NCBI RefSeq assembly: GCF_000471905.2
Contig: NW_006499583.1
Coordinates: forward strand, 534,098-598,097
Origin: Amborella trichopoda
Lineage: Eukaryota > Streptophyta > Magnoliopsida > Amborellales > Amborellaceae
Direction of reading: 5' to 3'
Length of the DNA: 64,000 nt
The notes under the pieces were generated by a model. It worked only from the letters and a program-made list of their open reading frames with translations, was not told where the DNA came from and ran no database searches. Below are positions 43,427-54,197 of this stretch, in pieces. How positions within the stretch are numbered: position 1 is the stretch's first letter; every line of letters starts with the position of its first letter. The position numbers were made by a program, and so were the translations under genes.

Positions 43427-44190
43427 GTTACCCCTCTTTGGCACTCCTTGTCCTTCGAGGGACAGGCGAGTGACAAGGAAATAGACACTTTGGCGTTCAC
43501 TGTCCTTCGACGGGCAGGTGAATGTCAAAGATAAAGTAGACATTTTAAATTTATTCTTGAGGTCACGTGGTCAGGGGGCACACCAACTATCCCTCCAAGT
43601 CACCGAGCTCACCTACTTAGGGCATTTTTCCTCATAGGGTTTTCGGCGTGATATGTTGGTGAGTTACACAAGCTTGAAACTAGAGTTGGATTTTCTAGTC
43701 ATGCCACTTAACTTTAAGGGTTTTGTAGTTTGAATTTTTAATTTTGGCATTTTCATTGATCTCTTTAGAGTTTTCTAAGGATGTCTATAAGAAAGGCTTT
43801 CTATAGGAAGAGACTTATCTGACCGAATCCGAAGTGAGAGACGAGGCAGCAATGTGGCAATCGCGGCAACGCAGTAATCATCATATACAGGTGCCCAAGC
43901 CCCTTCATTTTTTTAAGACTTTTTTAGAATTTTTTTGAAAGTAGGAGGAGATTTGAAATAGAACCCGAAGCAAGGACATGTTACGATTTTAAAAAAGAAA
44001 TTAAAGTTTTTAGAAAACACAAGACATATAGTGAAAATTTTGAAAAGAGAAAGATATTTTGGAAAACAAGGTTGGTTAGTAGCTTTAATTCCTGTAACCA
44101 TAGAGCCCTATAAGCAGTTTAGCATCATGCAGTGATGGACCATACACCCGACCCTTTACGTTAATACAGAGATAGACAGAATTCATCAAA
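43427..44190. other. Gypsy-2 3' non-coding region, non-repeated part
   Basis: Between the 3' LTR and the tandem repeats. Two similar lines around CTTGTCCTTCGAGGGACAGGCGAGTG and CTGTCCTTCGACGGGCAGGT (43448 and 43500; the first is 26 bases split here as CTTGTCCTTCGAG, GGACAGGCGAGTG) form a short duplication. No coding domain seen. Confidence 0.5.
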
Positions 44191-45010
44191 CATAGTGGTT
44201 GTGCCCTGGATACACTCGACTTGTTTGCGTCATACAGGGCTAAACGGTACCTGCCTCAACTCTTTTACGTGGCACGAGTTTGACGTTTTTCCATTGAACA
44301 AGGTGGTTGTGCCATGGATACACTCGACCTTTCATGTCAGGGATAGACGGTACCTGCCTCGACTCTTTTATATCGCACGATTTTGCCGTTTTTCTATTGA
44401 AACAAGGTGGTTGTGCCCTGGATACACCCGACCTTTCACGTCATACGGGAATAGATGGTATCTGTCTCGGCTCTTTTACGTCGCACGAGTTTGAGGTCTT
44501 TCCATTAAACATGATGGTTGTGCCTTAAATGCACTCGAACTTTCACGTCATACGGGGATAGACGGTATCCGCCTCAGCTCTTTTATGTCGCATGAGTTTG
44601 ACATCTTTCCATTGAAAAAAGATGGTTGTGCCATGAATACACCTGACCTTTCATGTCATACGGGGGTAGATGATATCTGCCTCGGCTCTTTTATGTCACA
44701 TGAGTTTGACATCTTTCATGTCTCGGCTCTTTAACGTCGCATGAGTTTGATATTTTTCTTGTCTGGGCTCTTTAAAGTCGCACGAGTTTGACGTTTTTCC
44801 TATCTCGGCTCTTTAACATTGCATGAGTTTGACGTTTTTTTTCCTGTCTCGGCTTTTTTAACATTGCACAGTTTCACATTTTTTTTCTTGTCTTGGCTCT
44901 TTAACGTTGTACGATTTTGACGCTTATCCTGTCTTGGCTCTTTTACGTTGCACGAGTCTGACATTTATCTTGTCTCGGCTCTTTTACGTCGTACGAGTTT
45001 AACGTTTTTC
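44190..45010. repeat. Tandem repeats in Gypsy-2 3' region (about 106-bp units, then shorter units)
   Basis: TGGTTGTGCC begins at 44196, 44304, 44408, 44515 and 44623, spacing 104-108 bp; each unit continues TGGATACACTCGACCTTTCA, CGTCATACGGGGATAGACGG, CTCGGCTCTTTTACGTCGCA and CGAGTTTGACGTTTTTCC. From about 44700 only the last part is repeated, with a shorter period of about 40-55 bp. The frames here (for example 44195-44494) are by-products of the repeat. Confidence 0.9.
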
Positions 45011-46100
45011 TGAATTGGACTTTGGGACATCATACACACATACGGGGATGAGCTTGCCTTATTTCACCTCAGGGGATCCAGTTGAGAGAAAAATGCTCAT
45101 AGACTAGCCAATATCATCATTGGCGAGGTTCACCCATCTCCGATATGTGGTAGTTTGTAGTTATACTCATACAACCATAGAGTGCCTGGCTAGTTTCAAA
45201 CCTTCATAACAAGCGTAGGAAGTTGACTTGGAGCATGAGGATAGATCAACTAAGTATTTAACCTCTTGTAGTGATGGAGGAAGTCCGTTCTAAAAGGGTT
45301 TTGAAAATGGAGGGTTTTAACAATCAGGTTGAAAAAACGATTTTAAAAGGGACGGACTTTATAGTTTTGCCACTTGTAGCTCCTTTGGTGGTCATTTTAT
45401 TTATTATATTTTACCCAAAGATGATGAAAAGATTTCCTTATGGGATCGTGACAACTCAAAATTCTCGAAGTTATCTTTTTACCTTTGGAGCTTTCATCCT
45501 GTGCTTCGCGGGTCCATGAAGAGTTCTATGGATTCTTGCTGAGCTTCCATCTTGGAGAGGTCCTGATGTTCTTTCAGGAATCGTCGAAGTCACTTCGGTT
45601 TTCCATTCATATCACGCTCTCGCATCTTCTGTGTTGGTACTGTTGGGAACCTGCAGGGTTTAAGAAGAGTCTTCATCCTCGGGGTCTGCTTATGCCGTAT
45701 TGTTGGAACTTGCAAGTACTTGTTTGTACTCGAGTGTTTTTTAATCAGAAGCTCCTTCTTGGAGATTTATTTATTTATTTATTTATTTATTACCCGTGAT
45801 GCCCTTTCAGGTTTTCACCACATCCTTTTTCATATAATTTTTTTTGTGCCTTTTCAGGTTTTCACCACTCTTTTGAGACCGTTACAGTTAGTATTTTTTG
45901 AGATACATCGCATTGATGGGGTCATTGAGCTCACACCCCTCTTGTACGAATTGCTGGCATACACTCAGGTGACTACGAATGGCCCCTCCCAATTAGGTTT
46001 GAACTTGCTTAAAGGGTGTGGATTTATAGGAGTGTAGAAGATTTTGTTGAGTACCATATCCCCTTCCCTGAACTATCGAGGAACAACTTTACTTTGGTAT
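45011..46100 (-). other. Gypsy-2 region between the repeats and integrase end
   Basis: No conserved domain. A TTTA run at 45767-45792 and a duplicated CCTTTTCAGGTTTTCACCAC (about 45804 and 45850). It may be the decayed pol tail or extra 3' sequence of the element. Confidence 0.4.
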
Positions 46101-46107
46101 ACCCTCT

Positions 46108-48084
46108 CTATTCTACACTGGTAAGCAACAATATTTTGTGTTGCTCGTAGTCGTCTTTCATCCAAATTAATAAGGGCAGCAATTTGTGCTTCGATCTTTT
46201 GTTCCTCATTTGAATCTTTATGAATAAGCACTCAGAGAGACGGTATCTCAACTTCAACAGTAACATTGCTTCTATACCATACACCAATGAGTATGGGGTC
46301 ATGCCAGTATGAGCCTTCTCAGTTGTCCAGTAGACCCATAGCTCGTCATTTAGCTTTTCGTGCCAATCTTTGCCACCTTCTATTATTCATTCCCATGGCG
46401 TTCTCGAGCCCGGCTATCAAGGTTTCATATTCAACAACGTTATTGGTACATGAAAAATTCAATGTGATGGTTGTTAGCATTAAAATCTTCTCGAGTGAGC
46501 ATAATATGACTCCTATACCTGACCCGTATTCATTCCTTGCACCATCAAAGTATAACTCCCAAATAGATTCCTCAATTGTGAAGATATTCTTATTATGGAG
46601 ATCCGTGTTGATGGGAGTGTTATCTGCTAGTGTGTGTTCAGCTAAGTGATCAGCAATGGCTCGTCCTTTGATCGATTATTGAGTAACATATTCAATCTCG
46701 AACTCTCTCAAAAGCATTCTCCACTTCGCCAAACATCCATTCAGGACTGGTCTCTCCAATAGGTACTTGAGTGGGTTTATTTTTGAGATGAGCTTGACTG
46801 AATGTGATAAGACATAGTGTCTTAACTTTTGCATGGCCCACACAAACGTCAAGCAATGCTTCTCCACATCTGTGTATCTTGTCTCATAGTCCACCATAGT
46901 CTTGCTAATGTAGTATATCGTTTGTTCTTTTCCATGGATATCGTATTGTCTTAGCATTACCCCCATGGTCTTGTCTCTCACGGACATGTATAGGAAAAAG
47001 GGTTTATATAAACTTGGAGGGCTAAGGACGGGAGGTTTGGTGAAGTATTTCTTGATTTGATCAAACGCTTCTTGGCACTCATTATCCCATATGAATGAGG
47101 TATCTTTCTTGAGTAGTCTATTAAACGGTACGCACTTGTCTGCTAATTGTGAGATGAAACGCCTTATGGCTTGTATGCGACCTTGTAGCTCACAAATTTC
47201 CCTGATGTTCTGGGGAGAGGGCATTTCAGTGATGGCTCATATTTTGGACAGGTCCACCTCAATGCCTCTTTGGCTTATTACAAAGCCTAATATTGCCAGA
47301 TTCAACTCCAAAGTCACATTTTTGCAGATTGAGTTTGAGTTGATGTTTCCGAAATCCTTCGATAATGGTTCTCAGGTTGGTGAGATGATTCCAGAATGTC
47401 GTCGACATAGTCTTTCATGATGGTGTGCATTAAGTCATGACAAATGCTAGTCATTTCCCATTGATAAGTTGCCCCTACATTTTTGAGGCCGAAGGGCATG
47501 ACTTTGTAGCAGTAAGTTCCCCATTACGTTAAGGACGAAGCCTTGATCTGGTCTTCTTCTGCTATGAAGATCTAGTTGTAACCTGAGAAGTTGTCCATAA
47601 ATGACAACATCTCGTGCCCCGCAGTGTTGTTGACGACCAAGGCATATATGTTCGGTAATAGAAAATTGTCATTTGGGTATGCCTTGTTGAGGTCTCTATA
47701 GTCAACACACACTTGGATACGACCACTACGTTGGCTAACCATTCTGAGTAATCGATGGGGGTAATTAACTTCGCTTTGAACAGCTTGTCGATTTCTTCTT
47801 TAATTTTGAGCTCAAGGTGGGTCTTCTTATGTCAGAGTTTTTGCCTTATAAGCTTGGCCCCTTCATTATATTAGGTAATGTTGCACCAATGTGGGATCTA
47901 GCCCTGATATATTATCGTATGACCAAACGAAGACATCGCGATATTCCTTGAGAAAGAAAATCATATTTTCCCACTCCTCAGAAGATAGGGAGGTTCCAAT
48001 CTTGGTTAACCTTTGGTCCTTCTCAGTTCCTAGGTTTATGTCGATCGTCGCTTTGATGATAGAGGGGGTATTTATAAGATTCAT
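46108..48084 (-). pseudogene. Gypsy-2 pol: RT, RNase H and integrase end, with internal deletion
   Basis: RT begins inside IDINLGTEKDQRLTKIGTSL and YRDVFVWSYDNISGLDP (48084-47866). Further pieces give MPFGLKNVGATYQ and KDYVDDILESS with the YVDD box (47499-47314), FISQLADKCVPFNRLLKKDT and EAFDQIKKYFTKPPVLSPP (47224-46676), RNase H with WELYFDGARNEYGSGIGVIL, NNVVEYETLIAGLENAMGMN (about 46680-46380), and then directly WVYWTTEKAHTGMTPYSLVY (about 46345-46285), which belongs near the C-terminal end of the integrase catalytic domain. The zinc-binding domain and most of the integrase core are missing. Stops and shifts throughout. Confidence 0.88.
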
Positions 48085-48479
48085 TTGGTGATTTTTCCTA
48101 AATGTTTTGGAGTTTTTTCATATTTTTTGGATTTATCTTGTTGTTTTAGCCTTATCTAGTTAAAGAAAACACATTTATTACATCATCAGATGTGTTGACT
48201 ACGTCATCACCCATGGCTAGGCCTGTCGGGCCCATTGCAGCCGGGCCCGCGGCTCGACAGTTGGGTGTCACAGGGACTAAATTGTTATTTGTTATATCAT
48301 TTTATTCATAGATCCAATTCAGGCGATTCTTGGACTCTTGGAAAGCTCTTTAGCTCTATTTCAAATTGGGATAGGATTTGGATAGTTTTGGGATAATTAA
48401 AATAGACATACTAGGATAATGTAGTCCTAAAGTTTCTGAAAACCATAGAATTTGCCAGATTTAAAATGGGGTGTCTACA
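48061..48479 (-). repeat. Gypsy-2 5' LTR, truncated
   Basis: Minus strand starts TGTAGACACCCCATTTTAAA and aligns with 43012-43426 to AATACCCCCTC, where it ends abruptly in RT coding sequence (ATCATCAAAGCGACG). About 0.8 kb of the LTR is lost. Confidence 0.85.
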
Positions 48480-48484
48480 ACTAT

Positions 48485-50185
48485 TTGTCAGCATTGGAGG
48501 TTAGATTCCTAAGAATAAGAAAATGGCTCATGAAACATTGGATTAGTAATGGTTACAAAAGAACAAATATCGTATGGGCTAACCACTGATACGTTCAAAC
48601 GATCAAGTGGAATGGGCTTTCGAAGTGACCGTCGAAGGTGAACATGATCGATAAAAGGATCAACAACTGGAGGTGATGCATAATCAGCACTTGACTAAGA
48701 GGGTCATCGTGTTAGTTACTGGAGCTGGTAATCCCTGCTTTTCATGATAATGAGAAGGACGAATATCAAAACTAGGAAAAAAAGAAAACCCAGGCCTATT
48801 TATGGTTGAATTAGGGTGTGGATTGTGTTGATGGAAGGGTATGTGCTCGAAAAATATAACATGCCGAGATATTCTAATATGATTAATAGAATGATCAAAA
48901 CAATGATATCCTTTTTGATTTGTGGAATAACCTACAAACATGCATTTGACAGACTTAGGTGACAGTTCATCGCAGGTAAAAAATGGTAAAAGCACAAAGT
49001 ATGTGCACCCGAACACATGTAAATGTGAGTAATTGATGGTATTTTTAAAAACTTTTGAAATTGTGACACATTTTACAAAATCGGTGTAGGAAGAAGATTA
49101 ACATGATAAACAGTAGTAGACATCGCTTCAGCCCAAATGTTCTTTGGGGAATGAGAGCTAATAAGAAGAGAACGAGTAGTTTCAAGAATATGACGATGTT
49201 TTCTTTCAGCAACTCCATTATGTTCTGGGGTATGATGATATAAACATTGATGAATAATGTCATTTGTACGAAGATATGCTTGAAATTCATTAGATAGATA
49301 CTCACCCCCAGAGTCAGACTTAAAAACTTTAATGTTTTTCTCAAATTGATTTTTTATCATATTATGGAAGTCTTTAAAAACACTAAACACACTTGACTTG
49401 TGTTTGAGAAAATATATCCAAGTATATTTGGAAAAGTCATCAATAAATATCGCATAATAAGAAAATCCATTAATTGAAGGAACAGGAGCAAGGCCCCAAA
49501 CATCAGAGTGCACTAAAGATAAATGATGGATACTTTTATTATTACTATGAGGAAAAGGTTGAGCCAAGTGTTTTGCCAACTTGCAACTCTCCCAACAATA
49601 TCCTCATCAAATTTTCTATGAGAGAAAAAAGCAAGTAAAAGCTAGAGTTTAAAAGAGAGCATTTTTTGAGAATGTGGGTGTTGTAACCTATAATGCCAAA
49701 CATACCAAAGAGAATTTGATTGACTTATTTCATGAGAAGGGTTGAGATGACAAACTGGCAAAGCTTGTGAAATATGGGAAGGAACTTCACTAAAACTAAC
49801 TGTGAAAAGCCGACCCTGCTTAGTGCCTGTCCCAATCACTTTCATGTTGCTAGATCCAATACCACACAACATTTATTAGAAAAAAAACAAGGCACTTGTT
49901 ATCAACTAACCGGCTAATATATATTAAATTCAAATGAAGGTTGTGAATATGATGAATATCTTTCAGTGCTAAGAAGTTACCAGATGGACCAGGGATACTG
50001 ATATTACCAAAGTGGATAACACAAAGTACAGACCCATTAGCAGTAAAATAAGTCAAATTTTCATAATGGGGTTTTACCGAGGATAAATGCAAAAGTTGTC
50101 TTGTCAAATGATTTGATGCCCCTGAGTCTATGATCCAAGTGTTTGATAAATGATTTGAGTTACCTGAAAAACCCATGGCAGCCAA
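48485..50185 (-). pseudogene. Copia-B protease and integrase
   Basis: Protease (50185-49850) has NTWIIDSGASNHLTRQLLHL with the DSGA active-site motif. The pre-integrase piece (49872-49642) has LWYVWHYRLQHPHSQKMLSF. Integrase (49579-49073) has LVHSDVWGLAPVPSINGFSY (first catalytic Asp), VFKSDSGGEYLSNEFQAYL (second Asp) and PEHNGVAERKHRHILETTRS (catalytic Glu), all three present. The next piece (49016-48684) has PKSVKCMFVGYSTNQKGYHC. Integrase would join element DNA to the genome. Frameshifts separate the parts, and a TGA precedes the Gypsy-2 insertion. Confidence 0.9.
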
Positions 50186-51364
50186 AACCTGACAAGTTGT
50201 TAGAGTGTAGTTGAGTCAATAGAGTGAAGATCTGGCATGGATACAGGGGTAACAGATGTGGAGGCTGAATGAGAGTGACTAGAATTGGCATCCTCCATGC
50301 TGGGTGGACTAGGAATGGAGGTGATTACAACCTATTGAGTTTGACTAGATACAAGAGCCTTCCCATGTGCCTGAGGGCATTTTCGACAATTATTTGTTAC
50401 ATGCCCAAGCTTCTTATAATAATTGCCAAAAATGCGCTTCTTGCATCGATCGGTCGTGTGGCCTCTTTGTTTGCATATGTAACATTGCACTTGGACATAC
50501 TTAGTATCTTTGTTAGGGAAATTGGACGTGGCTAAGGCCACATCAATTTGCAAACCCCAAGACATCTTAAGTGAGTTTCTTCAGCAAGGAGATCCGAGAG
50601 GCAATCATCTACTGGTGGAGTGGGAGTACGATGACAGATTGATGCTCTCATGCTTTAAAACACCGATCGCAATCCCATAAGAAAGTGAAATAAATGAGAC
50701 CGATTCCGTGCTTTAGTAACAACTTCAATGGGTGGCTCTGTCTCCATCGAGTCTATCTCATTCCATATATTTGAAAGAGTATTAAAATAATATTGAATTA
50801 ATGAGTCCCCTTATTGTGTCTTCACGCTCTCCTGTTCAAGGGTCTATAGACGGGCAGTATTGGCTTGAGAATAAATCTTCTGTGAACAACTGCTTTGTCA
50901 CTAGATTGATACGTGAGGTTGCGCCCAATTTTGGGCTCAACTGAGTTCATAATTGTCACGCCCCAAGAATTTACAATACTGATATTCCGAAGATGTGACA
51001 GTCAGAACATATATACATCTCTTGATAGGACATATTTACAGTGGTGAATTCCTACAAAGTAACAAAAGAAAGTTTAAACACAACTACAATATCTTCCAAA
51101 GTTGATCCTGATGAGCACTCAAAATAAAACCGTAGTTATCCTGAAAAAAAATGTTTACCATAGTTTGATGAGTTTGGCTACTCAGTAAGTGATCATCATA
51201 ATCCTAAAAATAATCATAATGAAAGATATCAATATTTTCAAAAAGGAGATCTATTAACAGAAATGCATTAACATTTTCACTTTCAAAAAATGTATAATTA
51301 AGTATAATCCGAATAATTGAAATGCATATAACATTTTAACGGCAGTGCATAATTCAAAGGATTT

Positions 51365-51590
51365 CACAAAATACCCTACTGGCGTCTCAAGTAGGTCACC
51401 TATATACCCCATCAGCATCCTGATGGGTCCACTTAATCCCTATCAGCATCCCAAGTAGGTCCACTTAATCCCTGCATGTCCACTTATACCTCACCGACGT
51501 ACTGGATGAGTCCACTTAATCCTTACCAACGTACCGGATAGGTCCACTTATACCTCACCGGCAAACCGGATGAGTCCACTTGCATACTTA
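51365..51590. repeat. Short tandem repeats inside the solo LTR
   Basis: About six imperfect units of 30-35 bp with core GGATGAGTCCACTTATACCT or GTAGGTCCACTTAATCCCT, and internal ACCGGCAAACCGGAT-type inverted words. Confidence 0.8.
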
Positions 51591-52520
51591 AAGTATTTCT
51601 AAGTCTCTTTAAACATTCGAAAGCAGCAATATCATGTACTCAGCATATCGCTGAAATTATTAATATGAATTTCACTGAAACCATTACTAACAGTCACTTT
51701 CAATAACATCTCAAAAATAACTAGTCAATATTTTGGGCTCAAATTTAGAAAGGTAGCAGTTCGTAAAGACATTTTAGTATAATTGTCAATCTAATATGTA
51801 TAGAAAAACTCTTATAGAAATTCAAGAATACGAAATTATCACAATTTATGAGATGTCAATTTGCAAATAAACATTTCATAGACAATGCTATAATCAATTG
51901 CAAAAATATAAATTTTAAAATAATAAGGCAGTCACTTGCACATGAAATTTACAATGTCTAAATATTCAAAAACAGTAGAAAGAAATCTCACAATTTTACT
52001 AAAAGCAGAAATATCACATTTATTTCTAATAATTTTACAGTATCTAAAATTTTCTAACAATAGACAAGAAAAATAAATAAATTTATTTCTAAGAATTTAC
52101 AGCATTTAAAATTTCTAACATAGATAAAATATCACAATTTTACTAAAAAGATTATTTTTCAAAATAATGAGGTCGCTTGCACATAAAATTTATCGCGCCT
52201 AAAATTCATGACAATAAGCAAAAATAATTATTTTTTTAAAAAGAACGGATTATTTTTTAAGATAATAAAGTCACGTACCTAAAATATTTGAGAGAGAGCT
52301 TCCGATAAAAATTCGGCTAAAGAGAGAAAGAGCTCATTGCGTTTCGACTAAAGAGAAAAAGATCTCAAAAATTTTTTAGGTGGGAGCCTCGCTTCTCCTA
52401 TTTAAATTCTTAAGACACCTTATTATTTTATTTTATTAAGTTACACCTCATACATGAGGTGTAATAATTATATTACACTTGAACGTTTAAAGCCCACGTC
52501 CACTAAAAGACGTGGCAGGG

Positions 52521-52840
52521 NNNNNNNNNNNNNNNNNNNNNNNNNNNNNNNNNNNNNNNNNNNNNNNNNNNNNNNNNNNNNNNNNNNNNNNNNNNNNNNN
52601 NNNNNNNNNNNNNNNNNNNNNNNNNNNNNNNNNNNNNNNNNNNNNNNNNNNNNNNNNNNNNNNNNNNNNNNNNNNNNNNNNNNNNNNNNNNNNNNNNNNN
52701 NNNNNNNNNNNNNNNNNNNNNNNNNNNNNNNNNNNNNNNNNNNNNNNNNNNNNNNNNNNNNNNNNNNNNNNNNNNNNNNNNNNNNNNNNNNNNNNNNNNN
52801 NNNNNNNNNNNNNNNNNNNNNNNNNNNNNNNNNNNNNNNN
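52521..52840. other. Assembly gap (N run)
   Basis: 320 undetermined bases inside the solo LTR near its transcription-start end. Frames that run through it are artefacts. Confidence 1.
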
Positions 52841-53060
52841 AAAGTTTAGGATTGTTACAATAATCCATGTCACAATAGAGCTATCTATGACAAGCCAATC
52901 ACTATGTCCATTCTCATCCTTAGGTTGGGGAACATAACCATTAATATAGCCCCATAACTTCCATCCCATGGAAAAACGTCTCATTTGAAAAGACCACAAG
53001 AAGTAGTACTTTCCATGAAGACGCACATAAATAGTAGCACTCTCAATATTATTCTTTGAT

Positions 53061-54049
53061 TCTATGATAATAAGAGGTATGACTTACACGGAGGACACGG
53101 GGATGTAAGAGTATAGAACAACTCAAAAGCAAAGCTACTAGAACACTAAAACAACTCCAACTCGATGGGGTAAATATCGGCCAAGAGTTTCTTCCTTCTT
53201 CTTCTTCTTTCTTCTTTTTTCTTTTTTGTTTTTGTTTTTGTTTTTGCAATCAGTTTCTCGAGCTTTATATAGTGGATTAACACAAATATTTGTAGTGATC
53301 CGACAACTCTCCAAACGTAGATGATAAATATAAAAAGAGAAATTTGAGGGCCAAAAAGCGAGAGAACAATCTCGCACTTTCTCTCTCTACAAAGCTCAAA
53401 AACAAAAAGATGTCTCTCTTTAACACCCTTGAGCCATTGAAAGTGAACAAAGACCCCAATTTACAACAATAGAATTGGAAGCACTACCTTGAAGCAGGTT
53501 ATCACCAAGATCAGTTTTTATATGGGGAAAGCCATTAAAGCTAGATGGAATCTCCAGCCTGCTTTGGTTATCTTCAACAATCTCAATGAACCAGCATCAA
53601 ATACATAGCAAGGCACCTCATACAACTCTCTATAAAAGGAGCTCCATAAAAAAGCACCTCAATCTTCAAAGTAATTGATCCAAAGGTCCAACAGAAAAAC
53701 CCATTGCTGGAGGTCAATCTCTCTCTCTTTGTTTAACAAAAAATTGCATACGCAACTACTTGCAACGAAGTTTTCAATGAGAGGGCTGAAAATTAGCAGC
53801 GAAGGGTTTCAAAGAGTTGAGAGCACGAAAAAGTTGCAAATATGCAGATACATCGAAAGAGTTGCAAATTTGCAACCAAAAAATTGCAACGCAAATTTTG
53901 CAACGAAAATTTTGCATATGAAAATTTGAGAGATCAATAATTGCTCCAATCATGGGTGTTTAGGCAAAGTAAACAGAAATGGATTACTGACCTTCATAAG
54001 AAAAGAAATTTGTGAGCAGCGACAAAAAAGAGATGATTAGATCTTTGGT
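53061..54049 (-). other. Copia-B 5' leader between primer-binding site and gag
   Basis: About 1 kb with no gag-like coding in it. Between 53740 and 53930 TTGCAA and its variants (GTTGCAAATTTGCAACC, ATTGCAACGCAAATTTTGCA) recur about ten times on both strands. A CTTCTT/TTTTGT-rich run lies at 53190-53250. Confidence 0.6.
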
Positions 54050-54061
54050 GCTCTGATACCA
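54050..54061 (-). other. Copia-B primer-binding site
   Basis: TGGTATCAGAGC on the minus strand, complementary to the 3' end of initiator methionine tRNA, follows the 5' LTR end CTAACA without a gap. It primes minus-strand DNA synthesis. Confidence 0.92.
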
Positions 54062-54192
54062 TGTTAGATTTAGAGAAGATGCAAAGCTCCAGAACAGTCT
54101 AGAGAGAGAAATTATCATGATCAATTCTCATTGACAAGGAATGAAAACCTAAAAGGATTTATATAGATTTAGTGTAGACCACATTATCCCTA
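54062..54192 (-). repeat. Copia-B 5' LTR
   Basis: Collinear with 40540-40681, with many substitutions and small deletions. Its outer end (AGGGATAATGTGG in minus orientation) lacks the canonical TG yet directly meets the target duplication ATATG. Confidence 0.82.
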
Positions 54193-54197
54193 ATATG

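Larger units (their letters stand above)
42230..48479 (-). mobile_element. Gypsy-2: Ty3/gypsy element with two internal deletions, inserted in Copia-B
   Basis: Flanked by GCTAT (42225-42229) and ACTAT (48480-48484), a 5-bp duplication with one change. Removing the element and one repeat restores the Copia-B frame QIAMNEEFAALQ after an in-frame stop. The 5' LTR is truncated at 48061 and runs straight into RT coding sequence, so the rest of the LTR, primer-binding site, gag and protease are gone. A second deletion near 46375 joins RNase H to the end of integrase. About 1 kb of tandem-repeat-bearing non-coding DNA separates pol from the 3' LTR. TGTAGACACCCC-type LTR starts are common in plant gypsy elements. 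Confidence 0.88.
50954..52859 (-). mobile_element. Solo gypsy-type LTR inserted in Copia-B gag
   Basis: Both flanks carry ATAAT (50949-50953 and 52860-52864). In minus orientation the LTR starts TGTAACAATCCTAAACTTT and ends TTGGGGCGTGACA, a common ending of plant gypsy LTRs. Removing it and one ATAAT restores the uninterrupted gag frame TWIMNSVEP. There is no internal domain, so this is a recombination-derived solo LTR of about 1.9 kb (the gap at 52521-52840 counted as 320). It contains imperfect repeats near 51365-51590. Confidence 0.9.
50186..53060 (-). pseudogene. Copia-B gag, split by the solo LTR
   Basis: The N-terminal part (about 53060-52865) reads VRLHGKYYFLWSFQMRRFSM, GWKLWGYINGYVPQPKDENG and HSDWLVIDSSIVTWIM. 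After removal of the insert it continues NSVEPKIGRNLTYQSSDKAV (50950-50890). The C-terminal piece (50565-50332) has a zinc-knuckle region, CYICKQRGHTTDRCKKR then CRKCPQ, where one expected Cys of a second knuckle reads Tyr (FGNYYKKLGHVTNNC). This is a copia gag that would build the capsid and bind RNA. Stops near 50640-50880 interrupt it. The exact gag N terminus is not fixed. Confidence 0.85.
40540..54192 (-). mobile_element. Copia-B: Ty1/copia element inserted in Copia-A, itself carrying two insertions
   Basis: Short LTRs at 40540-40681 and 54062-54192 are flanked by the perfect duplication ATATG (40535-40539 and 54193-54197). A primer-binding site TGGTATCAGAGC, matching initiator Met tRNA, lies at 54061-54050 directly inside the 5' LTR. 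The minus strand then reads gag, protease, integrase, RT and RNase H in copia order. Gypsy-2 (42230-48479) splits the integrase-RT linker and a solo LTR (50954-52859) splits gag. Without them Copia-B is about 5.5 kb, normal for a complete copia element. The coding regions carry stops, so it is inactive. Confidence 0.92.

Noticed and set aside
44195-44528. Plus-strand frames of 99 and 73 codons with repeated WIHST and YTRPF motifs
   Set aside because: They are translations of the 106-bp tandem repeat in the Gypsy-2 3' region, with overlapping alternative frames.
50954-52859. Interpretation as a complete LTR element with two short LTRs
   Set aside because: No internal coding, PBS or PPT and no repeated ends beyond the TSD; a solo LTR explains the borders.
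52454-53026. Open frames of 121-179 codons around 52454-53026
   Set aside because: Mostly N. Only the real codons of the minus frame 53026-52866 are meaningful, as Copia-B gag.
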